Shown here in pieces: positions 41,668-49,250 of a stretch of DNA of 64,000 nucleotides; positions within the stretch are counted from its first letter, which is position 1, and every line of letters begins with the position of its first letter. The stretch is from positions 10,689 through 74,688 of the forward strand of contig NZ_JOHO01000032.1 of NCBI RefSeq assembly GCF_000719705.1. The letters run 5' to 3'. Origin of the DNA: Streptomyces sp. NRRL S-350. Its GTDB lineage: Bacteria > Actinomycetota > Actinomycetes > Streptomycetales > Streptomycetaceae. Under the pieces are notes generated by a model. It worked only from the letters and a program-made list of their open reading frames with translations. It ran no database searches and had not been told where the DNA came from. A program made the position numbers and the translations under genes.

Positions 41668-42774
41668 TCAGGCGCAGGTGGTGAAGGTCGGGCTGGTGTT
41701 GGCGATGTAGAGCGTGGCGCCGGCGACGGGGTCCGAGCTGATCGGGACGGTGATGGTGTCGTCCGCCGTCCACGGGATGCCGTGGGCGTCGAAGGTCCAG
41801 GTGCCGGTGACCTTGCGGGCGACCTTGGCCAGCGTCACCCAGCCGTACTGCTGGGGCGGGACGGTGACGGTCACGCTGTTGTTGACGCTCCTCGACCCGT
41901 GCCATTCGTTGGTGAAGTGCAGGGTGGAGCTGATCGTCGCGGTCAGGACGTTCCCGGGGGCGCCTCCGGCGATCTGGGAGCCCATGTCGACGCCGATGGA
42001 GTTGGTCCAGCCGCTGTCGTCGGTGACCGAGAAGGACTGCTGGACGGCGCCGCTGGTGTTGTTGAACCAGACGGAGGAGGCGCAGGCGCGCGGCAGCGGC
42101 GCGGCGGGGGCCTCGCTCGTCACGGCCCAGGAGCAGCTGGAGGGGTCCTTCTGGCACTGCTTGGCGGCGTGGTCGACGGCCAGGTTGCGGGCGGCCTCCG
42201 GGAAGCCGGTGGCCCACTGCTGGTTGGCGGTGCCGTTGCAGGTGTACTGGTCGGTCCAGGCGTCGTCGTACTGGGCGCCGGCCAGCAGGTCCAGGCAGGT
42301 GTTGTCGCCCACGTGGCGGATCATGAAGGAGTCGGCGCCGCCGCCGGGGGCCGGCTGCAGGAACCAGCGCTGGCTGGCCTGCCCGGCGCAGGTCTGCTGG
42401 CGCAGGCCCGGGGTGAACCAGGACGCCAGGTCGATGCACTTGCCGGTGTCGTTGTTGACGATGGTGAAGGAGGAGTCGCCGGGGCTGACGCTCAGGTGCC
42501 AGTTCTGGTGGTAGCCGGGCGCGGAGTTGGTGACGACGTAGGCGCCGTCGCCCGTGTTGCCGTTCTGGACGTCGAGTTGGCGCCCGTTGCTGAGCGACTT
42601 GATGGTCAGGCACTGCTGCGGCGACGCGCACGAGGCGGCGGAAGCGGCCGGGGCGCCGGAAGCGGCACGGGCGGGCGCGGCGGTCAGGCCCAGGGCGGCG
42701 CAACAGGTCACCAGCAGGGCCGCGAGCAGGCGCAGCCAGGGCGCCGTACGGCCGGGGTTCGCGGTGGCAGGCAA
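41668..42774 (-). CDS. secreted ricin-B lectin with aerolysin/ETX-MTX2-like domain
   Basis: A 368-residue exported protein. Signal peptide (LRLLAALLVTCCAALGLTAA, cut near ARA). Residues ~45-195 form a ricin-type beta-trefoil with the three QxW motifs (HQNWHL, SQRWFLQ, NQQWATG) and paired cysteines, binding carbohydrate. From ~235 on, a Ser/Thr-rich amphipathic beta region (SSVWFNNTSGAVQQSFSVTD, LTATISSTLHF, VNNSVTVTVPPQQYGWVTLA, KVTGTWTF) resembles aerolysin-fold pore-forming modules, where the TVPP motif precedes a conserved strand. It may be a pore-forming or membrane-binding lectin; activity is unproven. Confidence 0.75.
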   Translation of the reverse strand: MPATANPGRTAPWLRLLAALLVTCCAALGLTAAPARAASGAPAASAASCASPQQCLTIKSLSNGRQLDVQNGNTGDGAYVVTNSAPGYHQNWHLSVSPGDSSFTIVNNDTGKCIDLASWFTPGLRQQTCAGQASQRWFLQPAPGGGADSFMIRHVGDNTCLDLLAGAQYDDAWTDQYTCNGTANQQWATGFPEAARNLAVDHAAKQCQKDPSSCSWAVTSEAPAAPLPRACASSVWFNNTSGAVQQSFSVTDDSGWTNSIGVDMGSQIAGGAPGNVLTATISSTLHFTNEWHGSRSVNNSVTVTVPPQQYGWVTLAKVARKVTGTWTFDAHGIPWTADDTITVPISSDPVAGATLYIANTSPTFTTCA

Positions 42775-42849
42775 GGAGGGTGTCCTTTCGTCGGGATGGG
42801 CGCGGGGGTCGGGCGCGGGGATCGGGCGCGGGGATCGGGCGGAGGGTGC

Positions 42850-43977
42850 TTACGGCGCGGCGGCGAAGGCCGCTTCCAGGCGCGGGACGTAGTCCACGAG
42901 GTCCTGCGCCCAGCAGCCCGCGGTGTGGCCGCCGTGGCAGTCGGCGCCCCAGCCGGTGCCGTCGCCGTAGTCGACGTAGTGGTAGGGCAGTTTGAGGGCG
43001 TCCAGGCGGTCCTTGACGCGCTTGGCGGTGCCCTCGGCCCAGAACTCCATGTCGGCGGGGTTGCCGTTGCCGTTGCCGGTGTAGACGGCGATGCCGGTGT
43101 GGGTGAGCGCGCCGAGCCGGGAGGCCGGGTCGGCGGCGTTCCAGCGCCAGTCGGCGTTGAACACGGGGTACGGCGTGCCGAAGATCGCGTCACTGGAGAC
43201 GGTGGGTCCGAAGTCCAGGCCGCAGGGGCGGCCGTCGCTGGGGCCGCACAGCACGGTGCCGGCGTTGGTCAGCATGGCGACGACGGCGCCGCGCAGGACC
43301 ATCTCGTCGGCGGACAGGTCGTTGGCGCCGGACATGGTGAGGACCTGGCCGAACAGGTCGGGGCGGTCCTGGGCGTAGTGCAGGGCGCCGAAGCCGCCCA
43401 TGGACAGGCCGCCGACGGCCCGGTGGGCGCGGTCGGTGCGGGTGCGCAGGTTGGCGTCGACGAACGGGAGGACCTGGTTCAGGTGGAAGGTCTCCCAGTT
43501 CTGCGCGCCGGCGGCGGTGCCCTGGTCGAGCCAGTCGGTGTACCAGCCGCGCAGGCCGCCGTCCGGGATGACCGTGATCATCGACTGCGCGGCGGTCAGG
43601 GCCGGGTAGGCCAGTGCCGGGTCGCCGGGGTTGTCCGAGGCGCCGTGCAGGAAGTACAGCACGGGGTAGCGCCGGTCCGGGTGCTGCGCGTAGTCGGCGG
43701 GCAGCAGGATCCGGATGGTGTGCTGCCCGGAGACCTGGGGCGTGGTGACGGTGACGACGAAGTCGGTGGCGCTGCCGGCGGCGGTGCCGACCTGGGTCAG
43801 CCCGAAGCCGTCCGTCAGCGGCGGCGGCCCGGGTGCGGGCTCGGAAGCGACCGGCGAGGCGGCGACCGGCGAGGCGGCGGCCGTGGGTGCGGCGAGCAGG
43901 AGCAGGCAGGAGGCGAGGGCGGCGACGGCCGTACGGGCGCGCCGCAGCCGGGCGGGCAGGAGCCGGGCTGGGGTCAT
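42850..43977 (-). CDS. secreted esterase of the antigen 85 / esterase D family
   Basis: A 375-residue exported alpha/beta hydrolase. Signal peptide (ARTAVAALASCLLLLAAPTA). Hydrolase core: YPVLYFLHGASDNPGDPAL, VIPDGGLRGWYTDW, the nucleophile elbow GGLSMGGFGALHYAQ (GxSxG) and a C-terminal His in YGDGTGWGADCHGGHTAGC. This is the family of mycolyltransferase-like and acetyl-xylan/feruloyl-type esterases; the substrate is not apparent. GAGGA lies 7 nt before ATG 43977. Longer in-frame readings upstream run antisense to the LuxR gene and were discarded. Confidence 0.87.
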   Translation of the reverse strand: MTPARLLPARLRRARTAVAALASCLLLLAAPTAAASPVAASPVASEPAPGPPPLTDGFGLTQVGTAAGSATDFVVTVTTPQVSGQHTIRILLPADYAQHPDRRYPVLYFLHGASDNPGDPALAYPALTAAQSMITVIPDGGLRGWYTDWLDQGTAAGAQNWETFHLNQVLPFVDANLRTRTDRAHRAVGGLSMGGFGALHYAQDRPDLFGQVLTMSGANDLSADEMVLRGAVVAMLTNAGTVLCGPSDGRPCGLDFGPTVSSDAIFGTPYPVFNADWRWNAADPASRLGALTHTGIAVYTGNGNGNPADMEFWAEGTAKRVKDRLDALKLPYHYVDYGDGTGWGADCHGGHTAGCWAQDLVDYVPRLEAAFAAAP

Positions 43978-44058
43978 GGGTCGTCCTCGGCCTTCGACGG
44001 TCGGTGGTGGTGGGCGGTTGTCGCGGGCGGTGCTGACGGGCCGTGCCGAAGGGCCGCC

Positions 44059-44120
44059 GGGACGGTCCGCCCCGCCGGTCATGTCTGAACATCGACAACT
44101 CTTGTCATGCGGACCGTCCC
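44059..44120. promoter_or_regulatory. inverted repeat between the esterase and LuxR genes
   Basis: Perfect 11-bp arms GGGACGGTCCG (44059-44069) and CGGACCGTCCC (44110-44120), 40 nt apart, in the divergent intergenic space. Likely paired operator half-sites. Confidence 0.5.
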
Positions 44121-44153
44121 GCGCCAGAGCCACCGGCGGCGCACCTGGGCCAC

Positions 44154-44169
44154 TGGCGCATGTGCGCCA
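44154..44169. promoter_or_regulatory. palindrome near the LuxR promoter
   Basis: TGGCGCA-TG-TGCGCCA with 7-bp perfect arms, 72 nt before the regulator's start. Candidate autoregulatory operator. Confidence 0.45.
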
Positions 44170-44241
44170 CCCGCCCGGGTAGGCTCCCCCGGCCACCCGG
44201 TACGGCCGGGCGGCGGGGGACACGATGACTGGGGGGAATTC

Positions 44242-45225
44242 GTGCACGACATGCTGGACCCGGACACCCGACGCGGCCGCGTCTACCGCTGCCTGGTCGG
44301 CCGGCCCCGGGCCCGCGTCACGGCACTGGCACACGCCGCGGGCCTCGACGAGGACACCGTGCTCGCCGTCCTGCGGGACCTCGCCGACGAAGGCGTCGCC
44401 GTCGCCTTCGACACCGCCGGAAGCACCGACGACCGCGACCACTCCTGGGAGGCGCTGCCCCCCGGCCGGGTGGTCGAGGCGGTCCTGCAGCGCGACGCGC
44501 TGCGCCAGGCCACCGCCCGCCGCGCCGGCGCGGAACTCGAACGCCTCTACCGCTTCGCCCGGCGCGACACCGGCAGCTACGGCGCGCTGGAGGTGGTCGA
44601 GAACCCCGCCGAGGTGCTCGCCGCCAGCCGCCGCCTGCAACTGGCCGCCCGTCACCAGGTCCGGGTCATCGACGTGCCGCCGTACTCCGGCAGCCAGGCC
44701 CACTACGCCGACCAGGAAGTACTGCAGCGCCGCCGGATGGCCGCCGGCGTCGCCTACCGCGCGATCTACCAGGGCTGCGCCTTCGAGGACCCGGTCGCCG
44801 GGCCCAACATGGCGCGCATGGTCGAGGCGGGCGAGCAGGCCCGCACCCTGGACGAGCCGCCGCTCAAACTCGCCATCGGCGACGACGACCTCGCCATCGT
44901 CACCCTGCCCGCCGACGACCGCCCCGGCGTCGTCTCCCTGCTGATCCGCCCCTCCAGCCTGCTGCAGGCCATGACCGCCGTCTTCGAGACCCTGTGGCGC
45001 CTGGCCGTCCCGGCCAGCGTGGCCGACGTCGACCTGCGCATCGACGAACGCGACCGGCGCATCCTCACCCTCATGGCCGGCGGCGCCACCGACGACGCCA
45101 TCGCCCGCCGCCTTGGCCTGGGCCGACGCACCGTGGTGCGCCGCGTCTCCGTCCTCCTCGCCCACCTGGGCGCCACCACCCGCTTCCAGGCCGGCGTCCA
45201 GGCCGCCCGCCGCGGGTGGCTGTGA
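44242..45225 (+). CDS. TrmB/LuxR-type transcriptional regulator
   Basis: A 327-residue cytoplasmic regulator. An N-terminal winged-helix-like region (RRGRVYRCLVGRPRARVTAL, DEDTVLAVLRDLADEGV) resembles TrmB-type HTHs, a middle PLD-like effector region follows (VRVIDVPPYSGSQAHYADQE, YRAIYQGCAFEDPV), and the C-terminus is a LuxR HTH (RRILTLMAGGATDDAIARRL, GRRTVVRRVSVLLAHLGA). The type is common in Streptomyces. GTG 44242 has GGGGGGAA upstream. Divergent from the esterase with two inverted repeats between them, so it probably controls that promoter or its own. Confidence 0.85.
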   Translation: MHDMLDPDTRRGRVYRCLVGRPRARVTALAHAAGLDEDTVLAVLRDLADEGVAVAFDTAGSTDDRDHSWEALPPGRVVEAVLQRDALRQATARRAGAELERLYRFARRDTGSYGALEVVENPAEVLAASRRLQLAARHQVRVIDVPPYSGSQAHYADQEVLQRRRMAAGVAYRAIYQGCAFEDPVAGPNMARMVEAGEQARTLDEPPLKLAIGDDDLAIVTLPADDRPGVVSLLIRPSSLLQAMTAVFETLWRLAVPASVADVDLRIDERDRRILTLMAGGATDDAIARRLGLGRRTVVRRVSVLLAHLGATTRFQAGVQAARRGWL

Positions 45226-45313
45226 GGCGGCACCGCACCGCGGCGACGGCGAGTGACGCGCGCTCAGCAGGCCCCGCGCGGGCCGGCGCGCCGGTGCGGG
45301 CCGGTCGGCTTCC

Positions 45314-45364
45314 TGCCGTCGCCCTCCCTGCCCTCGCCCTTCCTACCGTCGCCCTTCCTGCCCT
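45314..45364. repeat. 15-nt imperfect tandem repeat
   Basis: Units of the form CTGCCGTCGCCCTTC repeated about three times, overlapping the C-terminal codons of the opposing membrane protein (RRQEP...GQEGRR). Confidence 0.7.
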
Positions 45365-46056
45365 CGCGCGGTGCCACCCGGCTCCTGGCGCCGCCGCGCC
45401 CTTCGGTGCCACCCCAGTGCCGTACGGGCGTCCGTGAGCAGCCAGCCGCCCAGGAACACCGCGCCGGCCAGCAGGAACACGGCCGGAATGCCGAACACCG
45501 GGACCGACACCAGGCTCGGCCGGCCCGTGGACATCCGCCCGTCGTCCGCCAGCCACACCCGGACCGCCTTGCCCTCCGGGTAGGGGCCCTCCGGGCGCTC
45601 CGCGCTGAACTCCCGTCCGTCGACGCTCCAGCGGAAGGTGCAGGCGTACGTCCTGTCGCCCAGACCGCCGCCCTCCACCGGCACCTGGCCGGTCACCCGG
45701 CAGTGCGTCACGGTGGCCGGCACGCTGCGCGGCTCGTGCAGCCGGTCCCGGACGGTCTGGGCGATCTGTGCCGCCAGGAACACCGCGCCCAGCGTGAGCA
45801 GCAGGAAACCCGCCACCCGCACACCGGTGCCCGCGAACCCGCCCCCCGACCCCTCGCGGCGCAGTGGCACCGAGGCGGCCAGACCGGCCACCGACGCGGC
45901 GGCGCACACCCACGGCAGGGGCCCGGCCACCGGCTCGTCCTGCGACCACGCCCACACCGTCGCGCCGCCCGCGACGGTCAGCGCCACCAGCGCCACCGCG
46001 GCCACCACCGTCGCCGCGGCGGCCGTCCGCCCCGGCCCGCTCCCCGTGTCCGTCAC
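45343..46056 (-). CDS. DUF3592-like membrane protein
   Basis: A 237-residue protein. TM segments near residues 12-34, 48-66, 82-98 and 190-208 (AAAATVVAAVALVALTVAGG, VAGFLLLTLGAVFLAAQIA, GIPAVFLLAGAVFLGGWLLT). The extramembrane part between them, VPATVTHCRVTGQVPVEGG and YACTFRWSVDGREFSAERPE, YPEGKAVRVWLADDGR, matches the DUF3592 pattern. Function unknown. A GGAGG precedes GTG 46056. The basic C-terminus comes from a tandem repeat. Confidence 0.7.
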   Translation of the reverse strand: MTDTGSGPGRTAAAATVVAAVALVALTVAGGATVWAWSQDEPVAGPLPWVCAAASVAGLAASVPLRREGSGGGFAGTGVRVAGFLLLTLGAVFLAAQIAQTVRDRLHEPRSVPATVTHCRVTGQVPVEGGGLGDRTYACTFRWSVDGREFSAERPEGPYPEGKAVRVWLADDGRMSTGRPSLVSVPVFGIPAVFLLAGAVFLGGWLLTDARTALGWHRRARRRQEPGGTARGQEGRR

Positions 46057-46489
46057 GCCGCTGCCCTCCCCCCCGGCCGTCCGGCCGTTGCGCAGATCCT
46101 CCTACCGCCGGGGAGCCCGCCCACACCCCGCGGCCGGTTTCCGTGCCGAGCGGTGACGCGGCCGCGACATCGTCACGCGCCGTTGCCCGCGCGGGAGTTC
46201 GGCGTGGCGGCCCCGGAGCCGGGCCGGTCCCGTCCGGTCCCCTGTCACCGGCCCCACCTGCCCGCATTCCGCGGTGACGGCCCATTGCGGTTAGATCACG
46301 ACGTGTCCGATTCATCGAACATTGGGTGAGAGTGTGGTGATTGATTTGGTTGGCAGCGGTGTCGACGGGCTCTCATAATTCCTGCTGACACGCGTGACGG
46401 ACGGTTTCGGAGAACCCGTTGGGGTCGTGGTTCCCATGGAGGGCCCGCGCGTGAGAATCCGCATTCTTCGCTGGGGGAGTCCCTTGCCC
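46057..46489. promoter_or_regulatory. 433-nt divergent region with putative promoter
   Basis: No gene recognised. A CATAAT box at 46373-46378 and TTGATT/TTGGTT boxes about 22 nt before it may form a promoter for the operon at 46490. Alternative starts at 46394 and 46436 would extend the first protein but lack ribosome-binding sites. Confidence 0.4.
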
Positions 46490-47407
46490 GTGCCCGAGAA
46501 CGAGAGCGCCGCCGGACCTCCGGCACCGGCGCAGCCGCCCGCTCCCGCGCCCGCTCCCGCGCCCGCTCCTGCGCCCGCCCTCGTGCCGGAGCCGGACGCC
46601 GCACCGGAGCCGGACGCAGTGCCGGTGCAGGACGCCGCGCCTCAGCCTCAGCCGGCACCGCGCCGCCTGCCGCGCGCCGTCGGCGTCGCGCTGGCCACCG
46701 CCGGCCTGCTCGCCGTCACGGCGGCCGCCGCCGCGGTGACCGTCGCCGTCGGCAGGCCCGACCCCCGCCCGGCCGCCGCGCCCGTGGCAGCCGCCTCCCC
46801 GAAGGCGAGCACCGCCACCGCGAGCGCCTCCCCGACGGCCGAGCCCGTCCCGCTGCCGACCGCCGTCCCCGCCGAACCGGCCCCGGCCAGCACCGTCAAG
46901 GGCACCGTCAGCGGCAGCAAGCACGAGGGCGACCTGCGCTTCTTCCTGCTCCCGATCCCCGCCGGCGGCGAGTCGTACGGGCCCGCGGACGGCATGACCA
47001 TGAGCGACGACGACGTCGCCGCCCTCTTCGGCAAGCAGGACGGCATCAAGGGCATCCTCGCCTCCTACGGCTACAAGGAGGGCGCCGGCCGGACCTACCG
47101 GACCGCCGACGGCAAGGCCGAGGTGACCGTCACCCTGCTGCACCTCGGCTCCGCCGCGATGGCCTCCGACTTCGTCAAGGGCTACACGGTCTCCTCGCAG
47201 GACCCGATCGACATCGACGGCGTCCCCGGGGCCCACGGCTACCTGAAGAAGCCCAAGCAGCAGGCGTACACCGGCTCGATGACCGGCATCGCCAGCCAGG
47301 GCGACGTCCAGTACACGATCGACGTCGACGTGAAGGGCACGCCGGACAAGGCGCTGCTGAGCGAGCTGATGAAGCGCCAGCGCGACTGGCTCGCCTCGGG
47401 AGGCTGA
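46490..47407 (+). CDS. single-pass membrane protein of a four-paralogue operon, member 1
   Basis: A 305-residue protein from GTG 46490 (GGGGGAG upstream). Ala/Pro/Glu-rich cytoplasmic N-terminus (~60 residues), one transmembrane helix (AVGVALATAGLLAVTAAAAA), a short Pro/Ala stalk, then a compact extracytoplasmic domain (~160 residues) with HEGDLRFFLLPIPAGGESYG, GAGRTYRTADGKAEVTVTLL and IASQGDVQYTIDVDVKGTPD. No named family. The same layout recurs in the next three genes, so they are diverged tandem copies. The G(V)RTYR segment and the LR-LLLP-P motif are shared. Confidence 0.7.
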   Translation: MPENESAAGPPAPAQPPAPAPAPAPAPAPALVPEPDAAPEPDAVPVQDAAPQPQPAPRRLPRAVGVALATAGLLAVTAAAAAVTVAVGRPDPRPAAAPVAAASPKASTATASASPTAEPVPLPTAVPAEPAPASTVKGTVSGSKHEGDLRFFLLPIPAGGESYGPADGMTMSDDDVAALFGKQDGIKGILASYGYKEGAGRTYRTADGKAEVTVTLLHLGSAAMASDFVKGYTVSSQDPIDIDGVPGAHGYLKKPKQQAYTGSMTGIASQGDVQYTIDVDVKGTPDKALLSELMKRQRDWLASGG

Positions 47408-47493
47408 GCCCCCGCGCCGCCGCCCCGCGCCGCCGCCGTGCGTCGCCTGTCCTCCGACGCCCCCGCCCTTCCCTCCTCTCTGGAGCCACTGCC

Positions 47494-48324
47494 GTGACCA
47501 CCGAACCCGCGGAGCCGGTGCCCGCCGCGCCCGCCGCGCCCGCCGTTCCACCGCCGCCCCCGATGCCGCCCGCCGCCGAACCGTCCCAGGCCCTGCCGCC
47601 TGCCGAGCCCGGCGACCTGCTGGAAGCCGGCCCCGACCGCGAACCCCGCGCCCCGCGCCGCCCCCGCCCGGTGCGGCTCGCGGCGTACGCCCTGGTGCTG
47701 GGCGCCCTGGCCGGCGGCGGCGTCGGCTACGCCGTGCAGGCCCAGCGCCCGCCGACGCCGCTGCCCCCGCTGCAGGTCGCGCACCCGTCCTATCCGGCCG
47801 CGGCGGTCGACCCGGCGGCCCTCGCCGCCGAGCAGCCCGCCCCGCCGGCCATCGACGGCGACCTGACCAAGCTGCTGCTCACCGCCCCCGAGGGCAGCAC
47901 CGCCTGGTTCGACTACCCGGACAAGCCGAGCTGGGTCTCGGTCGGCGAGATCGCCGAGCGCAGCGGCGACGCGGTCTACGAGTTCAAGGACCTCGCCTCG
48001 CGCGGCTTCCGTCGCGCGGCCGAGGTGGACTGGAAGAAGGACGACGTCCGCTACCGCGTCTCGCTGCTGCAGTTCGCACCGGAGGACGCCGACCAGGCGA
48101 GGTCCGTCAGCTGGGAGCCCTTCGCCGGCGACGGCGCCAACGGCGGCTACAAGGTGGAGAGTTCGCCCCGGCACTGGGCGGAGAGCACCGACCAGTACTA
48201 CTACGGGCAGGCCGTCGCCAAGCGCGGCTCGCTGCAGATGACGGTCGAGGTCTTCGCCACCGCGCCGGTGAACGCCGACACCCTCAAGGACCTCGCCAAG
48301 CGGCAGTGGGAGCGGCTGGTATGA
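47494..48324 (+). CDS. single-pass membrane protein of a four-paralogue operon, member 2
   Basis: A 276-residue protein with the same plan as member 1: Pro/Ala-rich N-terminus, TM helix (AAYALVLGALAGGGVGYAVQ), then an extracellular domain with DGDLTKLLLTAPEGSTAWFD, SRGFRRAAEVDWKKDDVRYR and VSLLQFAPEDADQARSVSWE. The domain is diverged: LTKLLLTAP replaces the LRFFLLPIP of member 1. Its TGA overlaps the ATG of member 3 (ATGA), so translation is coupled. Starts 86 nt after member 1. Confidence 0.7.
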   Translation: MTTEPAEPVPAAPAAPAVPPPPPMPPAAEPSQALPPAEPGDLLEAGPDREPRAPRRPRPVRLAAYALVLGALAGGGVGYAVQAQRPPTPLPPLQVAHPSYPAAAVDPAALAAEQPAPPAIDGDLTKLLLTAPEGSTAWFDYPDKPSWVSVGEIAERSGDAVYEFKDLASRGFRRAAEVDWKKDDVRYRVSLLQFAPEDADQARSVSWEPFAGDGANGGYKVESSPRHWAESTDQYYYGQAVAKRGSLQMTVEVFATAPVNADTLKDLAKRQWERLV

Positions 48325-49250
48325 ACGACGACACCGTGTCCGTGAACCCGGCCGCGCCCGGAACCGCCCCCGCGCCCGGAAGCGCCCCCGCGCCCGGAAG
48401 CGCCCCCGCGCCCGGGGCCGCCGCCGAACCCGCGCAGGCCGTCGAGCCGGCGCCGGGGGCCGAGCCCGCCACCACCGAGCCCGCCACCACCGCCGGGTCC
48501 GCCGCGCCCGCCCCCGGCTCCCGCCGCCTGCTGCGCGCGGGTGCCGCGACGGCCGCGGCCGCGCTGGTCGGCGTGGCCATCGGCGTGGGCATCATCAAGA
48601 CCCAGTACGACGACCCCGCGCCGGCCACCGCCGCCGCCCCGTCCGCCGCGCCCGCCCCGACGGCGACCGCCACCCCGTTCGGCGCCAAGTCCAACGGCAG
48701 CCACTTCGGTTCGCTGCGCGACCTGCTGGTGCCCGTCCCGGCCGGCTACCAGCTCGGCCCGGACGACGGCGCCTACGGCAACGACACCGAGCTGAACGGC
48801 GAGCAGCTGTCCGCCGAACTGGACGCCGAACTCCAGCAGATCCCCAAGGACAAGCGCGACAAGCTCAGCTCCTACTGGCAGGGCCTGCACGTCAAGGCCA
48901 CCGGGGTGCGCACCTACCGCGCCAGCGGGGACGACCTGGTGATCGGCCTGAAGCTGCGCCAGTTCAACCAGCAGGAAGTGCAGCGGATCAACGAGTACAC
49001 CGCGGTCTTCACCGGCGACACCGGCCTCTTCCGGATCGGCCCGAGCATCCCGGGCCACCCCGAGGCGCACTGCTACCTGATGCCGGCGCCGCCGTCCGCG
49101 CCGATCGACTACCTGGAGTGCTCGGCCGCCGAGGGCGACCTCCTGGTCGTCATGAACGCCGAGGGCGTGGCGCCGCTGCCCAAGGACCGGATCGTCGCCC
49201 TCTTCACCCTGCAGCTCGACCGCCTCGCCCGCCCGGGAGCGTCCGTATGA
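48321..49250 (+). CDS. single-pass membrane protein of a four-paralogue operon, member 3
   Basis: A 309-residue protein. The Ala/Pro-rich N-terminus contains short repeats (APAPGSAPAPGS), then a TM helix (AAAALVGVAIGVGIIKTQ) and an extracytoplasmic domain with FGSLRDLLVPVPAGYQLGPD, VKATGVRTYRASGDDLVIGL and KLRQFNQQEVQRINEYTAVF. Cysteines in the C-terminal part (HCYLMPAP, YLECSAAE) could form a disulfide. Coupled to both neighbours by ATGA overlaps. Confidence 0.7.
   Translation: MNDDTVSVNPAAPGTAPAPGSAPAPGSAPAPGAAAEPAQAVEPAPGAEPATTEPATTAGSAAPAPGSRRLLRAGAATAAAALVGVAIGVGIIKTQYDDPAPATAAAPSAAPAPTATATPFGAKSNGSHFGSLRDLLVPVPAGYQLGPDDGAYGNDTELNGEQLSAELDAELQQIPKDKRDKLSSYWQGLHVKATGVRTYRASGDDLVIGLKLRQFNQQEVQRINEYTAVFTGDTGLFRIGPSIPGHPEAHCYLMPAPPSAPIDYLECSAAEGDLLVVMNAEGVAPLPKDRIVALFTLQLDRLARPGASV

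Noticed and set aside
43978..45165. N-terminal extension of the esterase on the minus strand
   Set aside because: It is antisense to the LuxR regulator; the signal peptide and ribosome-binding site at 43977 define the real start.
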